From: Deroplatys truncata
Taxonomy: Eukaryota; Arthropoda; Insecta; Mantodea; Mantidae
Direction of reading: 5' to 3'
Length of the DNA stretch: 64,000 nt
NCBI GenBank assembly: GCA_030765065.1
Contig: CM060989.1
Span: 64,060,001 to 64,124,000, forward strand
A program made the position numbers and the translations under genes. Under the pieces are notes generated by a model, which worked only from the letters and a program-made list of their open reading frames with translations, did not search any database and was not told the origin of the DNA. This document shows positions 1-9,046 of the stretch, piece by piece. The stretch's first letter is position 1, and every line of letters begins with the position of its first letter.

Positions 1-515
1 GTATATCTTGAATTTTCTGGGAATGTCTCCAAAAGTGTTCTTCATTGTGAACGACTTTTGCATAACCGGTAAACCATAAGAGATAGAGAACATTTTACTA
101 CACAAAAAATGTAAATCGCGTTAAAATACACAATTCATGTCATATACATTTTTTTTGTTGAGTGAACCATTTTCGAGATATTGCTGGTTATTCTCTTAAA
201 TTTTTCAATACTTTTCTTAAATGGGAATTCGTTATTAATTTTTTTGTCTTTGATATGCAAAGAGTATCTGTGGCAAAGGGAGTGGTGCTGCACCTAGCAA
301 CCAGCTATTAAGAGATATGTATGTGCTTAAAGGCTACTGTTTTTCTATATTGCCTTGTAAATATATATTCTTCTTACATCTACAAGAAAATTAGCAATAA
401 GATAGAGTCTGCAAATGTTTATCTCGATTAACATGAAGTAGATGGAGAATAAGCGTTTGTAAAAATAGTTTGTACAAGAGTAGAGAAAGTCATGTGAGTG
501 TAACACAGATTTTTT
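1..515 (+). repeat. Family A repeat, copy cut by window edge
   Basis: This is the 3' half of the abundant family A repeat. It carries the landmark GAGAAAGTCATGTGAGTG close to its end, and its beginning lies outside the window. No coding content is supported. Confidence 0.8.
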
Positions 516-577
516 ATATTCAGCAACCCAATATAAAATATAATTGTAGATTTTAAACAGCAAATATTGCATATATA

Positions 578-1318
578 CGTGGGCTGTTCGAAAGGTGACG
601 CATAATAATCTTTTTCTGCCTTGATATTACAGCTGGAATGTTGCAATTTCACACAGGTATAGTTTGAAGTTTTCACTACAGCGGGCATTATTTGTTTCAT
701 GTGTAGCTGTAGCGAGAGAAGCGTGAACTACGTAACAAAGATAGCGCGCATGTTACTGTCGTCCACGTGTGTAGAGCAGAAAAGTGTGGTTCGATATTTG
801 TGTGCCAAAGGGCATAAACTGAGTGAAATTCGCAGGGACATGCGTCGCGTGTATGGGGATAATTGTGTGGTGTTGTATTGGAGGACTTTGCTGAACACGG
901 GGCCACTACTTGAAAGCTTTGGTGAAGTTGCGTCGTGACCTTCGTGAGAAACGCCACATGAATGTTGAAGTCAAAATTCATCATGACAATGCTCGCGCCC
1001 ATGTTGCTGCTGCTGTTCGTCAGCAAATGACAAAATTTGGTTGGGAGGTGCTCCAGCATCCACCATACCGTCCGGACCTTGCACCGTCAGACTTTCATCT
1101 GTTTGGTCCCATTCATGACCGGCCAACGCTTTGCGACAGATGCGGAAGTGAAATCAAGAGTCCGCAGATGGCTATACTCCAAGGAAACGGACTTCTACGA
1201 GCAGGGCATATTGAAACTGGTATCACGATGGGAGAAATGTGCTGAGAAACTTGGTGACTATGTCGAAAAGTAGGTCATTGGTGGTTTTTGTTGTGCGTTA
1301 CTTTTTGATCCGCCCTCG
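578..1318 (+). mobile_element. Internally deleted mariner element
   Basis: The ends form imperfect inverted repeats (left starts CGTGGGCTGTTCGAAAGGTGAC, shown here only as a landmark; right is its diverged complement) and sit between TA dinucleotides at 576-577 and 1319-1320, the mariner target. The length of 741 bp compares with about 1.3 kb for a complete mariner. An N-terminal helix-turn-helix part (from about 760) is joined directly to the catalytic C-terminal part, so the middle, including the first catalytic Asp, is missing. It cannot be autonomous. Confidence 0.85.
699..1273 (+). pseudogene. Broken mariner transposase
   Basis: The first part (699-938) shows a mariner-type DNA-binding region with the stretch RRDMRRVYGDNC. 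A second frame from about 910 carries HHDNARAH and PPYRPDLAPSDFHLFG, which hold the second and third Asp of the mariner DD34D triad. Near 1105 the frame shifts, and the C-terminus continues in another frame (1037-1273) with VKSRVRRWL and KCAEKLGDYVEK. One internal deletion and one frameshift make this a dead gene. Assignment to mariner is firm; the subfamily is not determined. Confidence 0.85.
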
Positions 1319-1493
1319 TACATTCCTTTTCTTATAAATACTTCCCTGTCTTAGATTATATATGAAACATCCAACCAGTAGGCTTTCTGCATTCCTGGAG
1401 TAATGTGGACACTAAACTCATTTAGCGTCCCCTTATTTCATTAGCATCCGGAAGACTTTGTAAAGTCTATCCAGTTTCATATACACGCATCTC

Positions 1494-1842
1494 TTGGTCT
1501 TTAATGCCCTCTTCTACTTTACATATCTTGTTCGACCCATCCTCACGTATGCTTCCCAGGTCTGGGGCACTACTAGGAATACTCGCCTCCGCCGATCACA
1601 TGTGCTCCAAAACGGATTCCTGAGGATCACAACTAATGTCCCTTGGTTTGTCAGGGACCAGCAACTACATCAATAGCTCGGTCTCCTTCCTGTTCACCAG
1701 CTTATAAATAAGATCGCCTCTCCCGGCCATTAGCCAACTTGATTACCTCCAAGTTAAACATTATTGGGCTTGGTCACTAGCTGGATGAGTGACCCTTCAG
1801 CAGTGACCCGCCCTTTTATTAACTTGATTATTCCCTAAATCC
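1494..1842 (+). mobile_element. LINE 3' remnant, left half of split copy
   Basis: Translation of 1503-1676 gives the C-terminal reverse-transcriptase region of a jockey-like LINE, with PILTYASQVWG matching in position the ILYGCEVWGS of the LINE at 58.0-62.9 kb. Downstream, 1735-1800 contains the 5S-rRNA-like stretch (AAGTTAAACATTATTGGGC, then GGATGAGTGACC) also found in that LINE's 3' untranslated region. The copy stops at the giant element and resumes at 18387. It is old and decayed. Confidence 0.75.
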
Positions 1843-1848
1843 TATACC
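1843..1848. repeat. Target-site duplication TATACC, left
   Basis: TATACC directly precedes the first base of the left terminal inverted repeat and is repeated exactly at 18381-18386. Confidence 0.88.
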
Positions 1849-1913
1849 AGTAGGGTAGATTTAGCGGTCCTGAAACAGTTAATTTATGCATGGCTATTCA
1901 TATGCAAATGAGC

Positions 1914-1958
1914 TCCCCCACCTCCTCCCTCCCCCACCTCCTCCCTCCCCCTCCCCCC
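1914..1958 (-). promoter_or_regulatory. G-quadruplex-capable tract near left tip
   Basis: The minus strand has successive runs of three or more G separated by short spacers, 65-110 bp from the element end. The mirror tract is at 18271-18315. The potential to form G4 is seen; a role is inference. Confidence 0.5.
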
Positions 1959-2279
1959 GCTGTGCCTTGGTAGTTTTAGCTGCACCTGCGGTCGTAAATC
2001 ATGTTGAGTACAATGGAGGCTTGACAGTTAGGTAATTAAGGCTGTCAATCAACTGTCAAAACGAACAAAGGGGTCATAAATTTAAGGTTCTGTAACAAAG
2101 GCGAGATGTTTTTCCTACCCATTCCACATCCGGCCACTTCTGCACCTGGTCAGTTACCCGCCCCCACTTCCATTGTGTGTGTCGAACACGTGGCATACTC
2201 GTTCCACTAGCTTTTAACAAAAGAACAATGCTTGCCCTTCAGCTGTCAAAATGAACAAAGCCCATGATGAATTAGGGTT

Positions 2280-2819
2280 GTAACAAAGCCTGACCCTTTC
2301 CATTGTGTAAGAGATTCTATTGTGTGTGCCTTTCTATTGTCCGATGCAAGCATTCTTTAGAAAGACCACCTGGCAACCCAATAACAAAGCCTGACCCTTT
2401 CCATTGTGTAAGAGATTCTATTGTCCTTGGCAAGGCTAGTTTAGAAAGACACCTGCAGCGTTCCCATTGTTTGGCCACCTGCTAGTTTAACAAAAGAATT
2501 CGAGGGTTGCTTTATACTCGTCCTGTCCTTGTTTGTGTGAAAGAGAGAGAAACTTGTTTACCAACTCTGCGTGACGTCATACTTTAGAAAGACACCTGCT
2601 CCATAACAAAACCTGACCCTTTCCATTGTGTAAGAGATTCTATTGTGTGTGCCTTTCTATTGTTCTGTGCAAGGCTAGTTTAGAAAGACACCTGCAGCGT
2701 TCCCATTGTTTGGCCACCTGCTAGTTTAACAAAAGAATTCGAGGGCTGCTTTATACTCGTCCTCTCCTTGTTTGTGTGAAAGAGAGAGAAACTTGTTTAC
2801 CAACTCTGCGTGACGTCAG
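2280..2819 (+). repeat. Tandem 239-bp repeat with CRE-like sites
   Basis: A block containing GCAGCGTTCCCATTGTTTGG recurs 239 bp apart (about 2456 and 2695). Each copy contains TTTATACTCGTCC and ends in TGACGTCA (about 2572 and 2812), the palindromic CRE/ATF site. Partial copies of the CTGACCCTTTCCATTGTG part precede it. Regulatory function is inference. Confidence 0.6.
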
Positions 2820-2990
2820 GTCGGCCATCATGATTTTGCCTGAGGGAGTTCTCCCCGATGTTTTACGACCTCCTACGAATATATCCGAGCATAGTTAACA
2901 AGCATTCTGTTTCAGCCAACGACTCCGAAAAGCATCTAATATACATTTCATTACGTGCATTAAACCTCTGAGTGATATCCATAGATCGGT

Positions 2991-4931
2991 GTTCGATTCT
3001 TACTGTAATCAAAAGTTTATTGCTAATGAGAAATTAATGATTGATATTATTATATCATTACCCTAATTAATAAAAAGGCGTTCAGAGAATTCTAGCTCGA
3101 GTCTTACCAAGTGAAACTCTAACGCGTAATAACTATTAAACTATGCAAGGTCAGATTAAAAAAATGTATTTATCAATTATAATTTAATTTTTTATACATC
3201 ATCATCCTAATCAATGAAAGACCGTTCAGAGGACCCTAGTTCGAATCTTACCCAACGAAACTCTAATGCTTAATAAATATTAAACTATGCAAGGTCAGAT
3301 TAAAATGCATTTAACAAATATAATTTAATTTTTATATATCATTACAATAATTAATAAAAGGGTGTTCAGTGGGTTCTAGATCGAATCTCTAATGCTTAAT
3401 AAATATTAAACTATGTGAGTATTGCGCGGTCAGATTAAAACGTGTTTAACGAATATAATTTAATTAATGAAACGGTGTTCAGGGGGGATCCTAGATCGAA
3501 TCTGCGAAACTCTAATGCTTAATAAATATTAAACTATGCACGACCAGATTAAAATGTGTTTAACAAATATAATTTAATATACACGACATTACAATGTTTA
3601 ACGATCTGTATTCTTAGGAACCAGTGGTCCATAGTTCGAATCCAACCCTGTGAAACGCTATAATAACTATTAAGTTATTGAAGCAGCGGGCGGTCGGATT
3701 AAAATTGCATTTAACAACTATAATTATTTATATTAAACCCTGATGCATACTAGATATCTCGATGCCTAGACAACATTCTTTCTTCTTCTCCTCTCTTTTT
3801 CTTTCTATCTATCTCTTTCTTTCTCCACGACTTGTACACATTCAGGCGTTCACATATACACGAGCGCTTGTACACACATCAGCAAACATACACTGGTGCA
3901 CGCATGCAAGCACATACACACACGCAAGCACATACACACACGCATATACATACACCTGCACATACACACACATGCACATACATACAACAGTACACACACA
4001 CACATACACCAGTACACACACGCATTCACGCACCTCATGCGTATACATACATACACCAGTGCTCTTACACTCACACATACATATACATGGACAAACACAC
4101 ACACACGTGCAAGCACATATGACTGTTCACTTACACCCAACAGCACCAACCAACACAGGCACACACCAACTCACGCGCATGTCCTGAATGAAAAGAGACA
4201 AAATGATGCAATAAAAACTAATTATAGCTCGGGATGCAAGGCTCCATTTACGATTGCTCGAAACTGGTCTTCTAATAACTTCAAAACTAATTAAACTAAA
4301 GACAGTAAATAAACTTTATTACTTTTATGCCATTAGCTCGTTTCTTGTGCATGTATATTAGAGTCTGGGTGTCATGGGTTCGATCCTTAACTTTAAATCT
4401 CAATTATCTCAGGAACTAGCAGGGATTAAGGTGCGGACCAAAGCACGATTTTTAGTTCCTACGATGAACAATTAATGCTTTATATAATTTCCAATCAGTG
4501 TCCCTAGCTCGAATCCCGATCTTTCAGTGACTTCCTTAATTTTCCACTGTGTTCTAGAATATATCACTTAGATCAATGTTGCAACTGCATACAGGTCTTT
4601 TAAACACATCAAACTAATATTATAAATAATTTTGTTTCTGGCGTTCTGAGTTCGAATACCGATTCAATGAAGTTTACTTATAAATTTAATAACAGTAAAT
4701 AATTAAGACAAAGGTACCAAATAAACCTATTACGTTTATGTCATCAGATAATATCTTGCGGGTGTATATTAGGGTACCTGACGTCCAGGGTTCGATCCTT
4801 AAGTTTAAATCTCAATTATCGCAGAAACTAGCAGAGATAGAGCTGTAGACGAAAGCATGTTTGATAGCTCATACAATGAACAATTAATGCTGTATATAAT
4901 TTTCAATCAGTTGCCCCTAGTTCGAACCCCG
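2991..4931 (+). repeat. Array of tRNA B-box-like motifs, left arm
   Basis: Eleven variants of the motif RGNTCGAATCC occur at about 2991, 3094, 3238, 3378, 3493, 3633, 4377, 4506, 4649, 4789 and 4919. Spacing is 103-144 bp within each cluster. They lie in degenerate AT-rich tandem units that also share TTAATAAATATTAAACTATG or CTCAATTATC. GGTTCGANTCC is the known TFIIIC-bound B box. No complete cloverleaf could be folded around them, so they are not tRNA genes. Confidence 0.6.
3840..4130 (+). repeat. CA-rich degenerate microsatellite, left arm
   Basis: Imperfect (CA)n/(CATA)n sequence is preceded by a CT-rich tract. It accounts for most of the length difference between arms. Long open frames here are by-products of the repeat. 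Confidence 0.8.
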
Positions 4932-5094
4932 ATCTTTCAATGACTTCACTGATTTTTCTCTGTACTCTAGAATACATCACTTAGATTGATGCTTTAACTG
5001 CATGCAGCTGTGTGAGAGAGAGCGAGAGAGGGAGAGAGAGAGAGCGAGAGAGGGAGAGGAAGTGAAACAAGCAGGGATAGAAGTGCTGAGGGCC

Positions 5095-5336
5095 TCTGCG
5101 CATGCGTAGCAAGAGATGATGTCATTGGCTGCAATAATCACGTGACGTGTAAGCATCACAGCCATGATGACGTGCAGGCATCGCCTGGAGGGGGTTTAGA
5201 TCCCTATATAAACAGACATCTGTCCCATGTTAGAACTGTTGTGTACTTATTAACTTTACATTCAAGTTTTAAAGAGCTTTAAAAGCAAAGTGAGCTACAG
5301 ACCGTCTACACATTCAGCACATATCAAAACGGGGCA
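5095..5336 (+). promoter_or_regulatory. Promoter and 5' leader of the arm genes, left
   Basis: A consensus TATA box (TATATAA, 5205-5211) is preceded by an NRF1-like TGCGCATGCG, an inverted CCAAT box (CATTGG), CACGTGACGT, a second TGACG, and farther upstream a GAGA-rich tract (5011-5060). Transcription would begin near 5235, leaving a leader of about 100 nt before the ATG at 5337. The density of sites just upstream of the TATA box and the correctly placed ATG and splice donor make this a credible polymerase II promoter. Confidence 0.65.
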
Positions 5337-6633
5337 ATGCAAGGTGAATTTTAAATAACTATACAAAATCACTGTTGGCTTTTACAATACATTTAATTTT
5401 ATTTAAACGTTACAGTACATGAAAGACGATTCGTTACAAAGAGCATCATATTTTCTAATCTGTGCTTTACATTCACATGGATTTCACTGCATACTCTTCT
5501 TCAGTTCACATGATTTTCGCCACACATTCTTCTTACATAAACATTCATACGATTTTCCCCTCATTCTTTGTTTCACTATACACTCACATGATTTCCTCTA
5601 CTCATTCTTTATTCCACCTACAGGTTCATGCTCTGTTAACATTCACATGACTTTCTCTTCACATTCTTTGCTTCCATTAACATTCACATGATTTTCGCCA
5701 CACCTTCTTCTTACATAAACATTCATACGACTTTACCCTCATTCTTTGTTTCACTATACACTCACATGATTTCCTCTACTCATTCTTTGTCCCCCCTGCA
5801 GGTTCATGCTTTGTTAACATTCACACGACGTTCTCAGCTCATTTCTCTATTGACATTCACATGATCTTCTCAACACCTTCTTCTTACATAAACATTCATA
5901 CGACTTTACCCTCATTCTTTGTTTCACTATACACTCACACGATTTCCTCTACTCATTCTTTGTCCCCCCTGCAGGTTCATGCTTTGTTAACATTCACACG
6001 ACGTTCTCAGCTCATTTCTCTATTGACATTCACATGATCTTCTCAACACATTCTTCTTACTTAAACATTCATACGATTTTCCCCCTCATTCTTTGTTTCA
6101 CTATACATTCGCACACGATTTCCTCTACTCATTCTTTGGTTCTCTGCTGGCTCATCTTCAATGAACATTCACATGATTTCTGTACTTATTCTTTATTTCT
6201 CTACACCCTCATAGGCTTACTTACAAAACATACACACCCTAGTTCTTCAACTTGAATAATGTAGTGAAAATAATAATTCATGACAATGTCTGTTACAGAT
6301 TGTTTAGCTGATAGACTTAACAAGATGGTGGAAGAGCGTAGTTTCCTACCGACTCGCCGAGTTCAAGATCTCGAAATAGGTCTTATCTATGAGATAAAGT
6401 CCTTAAAGAGAGTTCAAACAAGATATGGTACCAGGATCGTATCTTCGCTGGAGGATTGTCAAGTGTTCTTGCCAGAGCGCTATAATTCGTTAACCGATCA
6501 AGAGATTGCAGAAATACCTGGGAGCGTATACCTACAGTATAATGGCATGGCAGAGAAGGGGAAATTTAAGACATGTAAATTGTCTTTTTTACATGCAAAG
6601 AAGGTGCGTAGAAGTGTCAAACTTAAGTATTGA
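5337..6633 (+). CDS. Spliced 113-aa protein, possible OB-fold type
   Basis: Exon 1 is only ATG CAA G (5337-5343) and ends at donor AAG|GTGAAT. A 955-bp intron ends at TGTCTGTTACAG (6298), and exon 2 runs 6299-6633 with the frame kept, so the protein begins Met-Gln-Asp. An unspliced version starting at the ATG at 6280 would give 117 aa. The middle contains KSLKRVQTRYGTRIV, LEDCQVFLPERYNSLT and SVYLQYNG, which look like consecutive beta strands; the tail is Lys/Arg-rich. It resembles small single-strand-binding OB-fold proteins in layout only; I do not recognise a named family. AATAAA lies at 6666. An identical protein is encoded in the right arm. Confidence 0.6.
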
Positions 6634-7138
6634 ATGTTCTCCCATTTCACAATGAAAAATTCATAAATAAAACAACTGACTCATTGATATTACATATAAA
6701 GATACAAAAGATGCATATTATAGAATTTTATAAAAAAAAATTAACGAAATTACAATATCACATGCTTGAGTTTAATTATATCTAGCGCATTGAAATAACT
6801 CTAAATATCCGAATGTTTATACAAATCTTTGTGCTTCTTTTTACATGTGCCATATGCTTCATTTTACATGTATCATAACAAAAAATGTAATTCTTTCCAG
6901 GTTGCCTTTACTTGACCAAGATAGTTTTCTAAGACTTTCATTGTGCAATGTTTCAGGGTGTGCAATAAGAGGAAGAAGAAGAAGAGGAATAGCCTACTAC
7001 CATGCAATGGATGCTGACGCTATTGGAGGGTGGAATACCTACAAGAAACATTTCGGCAAGAAACGGGTGCTGAGACATCTACATCACCGAAACACATTAA
7101 GACAGGATCCTTATATAACATTACAGGGTATACAATGA
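5337..7138 (+). CDS. Alternatively spliced 62-aa Arg-rich protein
   Basis: The same leader exon (ATG CAA G) can join acceptor CAATGTTTCAG at 6956 to an exon at 6957-7138, also in frame, giving a protein starting Met-Gln-Gly. Its N-terminus has the run RGRRRRG, followed by AYYHAMDADAIGGWNTYKKH and a His/Arg-rich stretch (RVLRHLHHRN). Size and charge suggest a nucleic-acid-binding or core-type protein; no family was recognised. The intron would be 1,613 bp and skips the 113-aa exon and its AATAAA. The next AATAAA is at 7356. Without splicing, no sensible start precedes this exon. Confidence 0.5.
5466..6200 (+). repeat. 173-bp tandem repeat inside the intron, left
   Basis: Units recur at about 5700, 5873 and 6046, each built from shorter pieces of the type CATTCACATGATTTTC and CATTCATACGACTTT spaced about 28-30 nt. 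The array occupies most of the intron between the leader exon and the first acceptor. Open frames in it reflect the absence of stops in the unit. Confidence 0.75.
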
Positions 7139-7686
7139 AAAAAATACGGTCAATTTTGTATACAATTAAATGCATGGCTGAGAGTTAGCTCGAACTAGTC
7201 TCCCTATATTCACTGAAATTAAGCATTGTGAGCAATAATTTAAGTGACTGTGAAAATACTTTAAGTAATGGTGAAATTTGTATCCTAAAAGACTTGAGCC
7301 CTGTATACATTAACAGCATTAAGGCTGTTTGCCACGCTGGAATACAAATTATGAAAATAAAAAGACTTTCATTTAAATAATAAGGAAATTTGCATAACCT
7401 GCTGTTACAAGTGTAATGACATATACAGAAACAATGAGTCGGACGAGAAAGTGATGGAAATGTAAGATAAATAATAACAATAAAAGAATTAAGGTATGTT
7501 TTTACATAGTGTTTTTATTCATTAAAAATCCTTGTATTCCTAATGAAAAATAAATCATTACAATGATTAGTTTAAGTTATATCACAATGATCAAAAAGAG
7601 AACCGTCTTTAGATGCATTACTCGATCTTAAGTCAGAGCACCAAAAAATGACAAATCACGGCTTCTCCATTTTAGATGTGGTGTCA

Positions 7687-7860
7687 CTATTCAGGTAAAT
7701 TCATGTAACACAGCAGGTTGAGTATGCAGATCTGTGGTCCTAAATGGGTGAAACAGAGTCTTATCCAGCTTAACAGTCTTGAGATCTCACCATCAGAAAG
7801 TCGAATCACAAGCCTTCTCCACTCGCTGAGCACAGGTTTAACAACAGCATTCTCTTCACC
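7687..7860 (-). CDS. Candidate coding exon near inner TIR edge, left
   Basis: Reading the minus strand, an acceptor-like ATCGTCTCAG is followed by an open frame of 57 codons ending in TAG. It encodes VLSEWRRLVIRLSDGEISRL and then a hydrophobic, Cys-containing stretch (THLGPQICILNLL). Composition looks protein-like rather than random. Farther upstream on this strand another open stretch (about 8009-7926) encodes VLRPFSDKVIPSNQLSESDF and could be an earlier exon. No start codon or complete gene model could be fixed. The right-arm copy differs by one Cys-to-Tyr change. Confidence 0.4.
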   Translation of the reverse strand, partial: GEENAVVKPVLSEWRRLVIRLSDGEISRLLSWIRLCFTHLGPQICILNLLCYMNLPE

Positions 7861-8049
7861 CTGAGACGATGTAAAGTATATAAATATGCAATACTGCGCT
7901 AAATACGTATGATGCTCAACTTAAATATATTCACTAGGAAATCAGATTCAGACAGCTGATTAGATGGAATAACTTTGTCACTGAAGGGTCGCAGAACGTT
8001 CCTATAGAACAATCACTGGAAAAAATCAAGAGTGAAAGGACCTTTTAAT

Positions 8050-8092
8050 GACATTTTTATTATTATTATTATTATTATTATTCACTGATCTA
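8050..8092 (+). repeat. ATT microsatellite, left arm
   Basis: A run of ATT units; the right arm has about two units fewer. Confidence 0.85.
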
Positions 8093-8160
8093 ATAAAGAA
8101 GATATTCGCATCCTAATATGAGGAATCTTTCTAACTCTTTCATGGTTTTGCAAATGCTAA

Positions 8161-8733
8161 TCACGCTATAAAACCACCCAGCTTTAAATCCTGAATAATG
8201 TCGTTAATCGCATCGGAAAAGTCAATTTTATCTGGTGTATGAAGCATCATGAGTACCCTTAGCATGTTTACCAAATCATTAGGATCGGTGTAGCGGTATA
8301 GCATCTCCTCTGTATTCGCTTTGGATATATCTTCTAATCTAGGTGATTTGACACTAGTATGCTTGCTTTCATTGGTGTGTTTATTCAGAGCTTGCTCATT
8401 CAAAGAAACTGCTGTCATTGGTTCATCAGTGGTAGCTCTTGACGTTATTACAGGGTCGCTTGAACTGGTTCCAAGTACGGTACATCTTGAATCCCACTCT
8501 TCGGGACTTGAGAAGATTTCAGGATCTCGTTTGGGTGTTGTAGTCAATGCACAGCTGGCCTTTGCTTTATAGCATCGTCTCCTATGTTGCTTAAGCCTTG
8601 AAATTGTCCTGTTTTTTAAAGTTCTATTACATATGCAGCACTTAACAAAGCGATTACTCCCCCCTTGGGAAATATACGAAAAATCAAGATTCTCGTAAAT
8701 TGACTGTAATTGTCCGTCTTTGTGAGTGTTCAT
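8161..8733 (-). CDS. BED-like zinc-finger protein, 190 aa
   Basis: The first ATG on the minus strand is at 8733. Residues about 30-50 hold CCICNRTLKNRTISRLKQH followed by RRRC, giving C-x2-C ... H-x4-C spacing as in BED-type fingers of transposases and their domesticated descendants. The rest is Ser/Thr-rich and probably disordered, ending with an acidic/hydrophobic tail (DAINDIIQDLKLGGFIA). There is no transposase catalytic domain. It lies in the unique centre, pointing into the left arm, and its stop is only 31 bp from the arm boundary. A role in DNA binding or regulation of the element is inference. Confidence 0.55.
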   Translation of the reverse strand: MNTHKDGQLQSIYENLDFSYISQGGSNRFVKCCICNRTLKNRTISRLKQHRRRCYKAKASCALTTTPKRDPEIFSSPEEWDSRCTVLGTSSSDPVITSRATTDEPMTAVSLNEQALNKHTNESKHTSVKSPRLEDISKANTEEMLYRYTDPNDLVNMLRVLMMLHTPDKIDFSDAINDIIQDLKLGGFIA

Positions 8734-8739
8734 GCTCAA

Positions 8740-9046
8740 GCAGTATATATAAACTAGTCAGTGTATAATGTAGATGTTGAATTCGTATACGATAACACGA
8801 GACTGAGTTATTTTTTAACATTTATGTATTTATATATGTACTCAGGTTTTGATGCATACAAACAGCCATGTCCGAATTAGACTAAGCAAAATATTGTAGC
8901 ATTTCCGCATAATAGTTGTAATTCCGTTAATTATAACTATCTCATTAAGCACACGCAGATTCAAGTAGCTAGAAACGGATTCATAGAGGTAAGAGTACAA
9001 GTTTTCTTGATAGTTAGCACAGAAAATGCATGAGTTAAGGGAGATA
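8740..9046. other. Unassigned spacer of central region
   Basis: AT-rich sequence between the BED-like gene and the minisatellite. A TATATATA on the minus strand (8753-8744) is too close to the ATG at 8733 to be a convincing TATA box. Nothing else was recognised. Confidence 0.4.

Larger units (their letters stand above)
1849..8130 (+). repeat. Left giant terminal inverted repeat
   Basis: This arm is nearly identical to the reverse complement of 12083-18380. By eye I saw roughly a dozen single-base differences, a shorter CA-rich tract here (about 22 bp) and two extra ATT units near 8060-8092. The inner boundary is sharp after AATATGAGGAATCTTT. The near identity implies a recent insertion or ongoing gene conversion between arms. 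Confidence 0.95.

Noticed and set aside
3762..4294. Thr/His-rich open frames in the CA tract of both arms
   Set aside because: They are produced by the CACACA/CATACA repeat and exist in several frames and on both strands.
4977..5165. 62-codon frame upstream of the arm promoter
   Set aside because: It depends on the GAGA-rich tract and overlaps the promoter elements; no protein features are visible.
5419..6255. His/Phe/Ser-rich frames in the 173-bp array
   Set aside because: They follow the tandem repeat and lie in the predicted intron.
8734..8739. Start of the BED-like protein two codons upstream
   Set aside because: That codon is TTG; the first ATG is at 8733.
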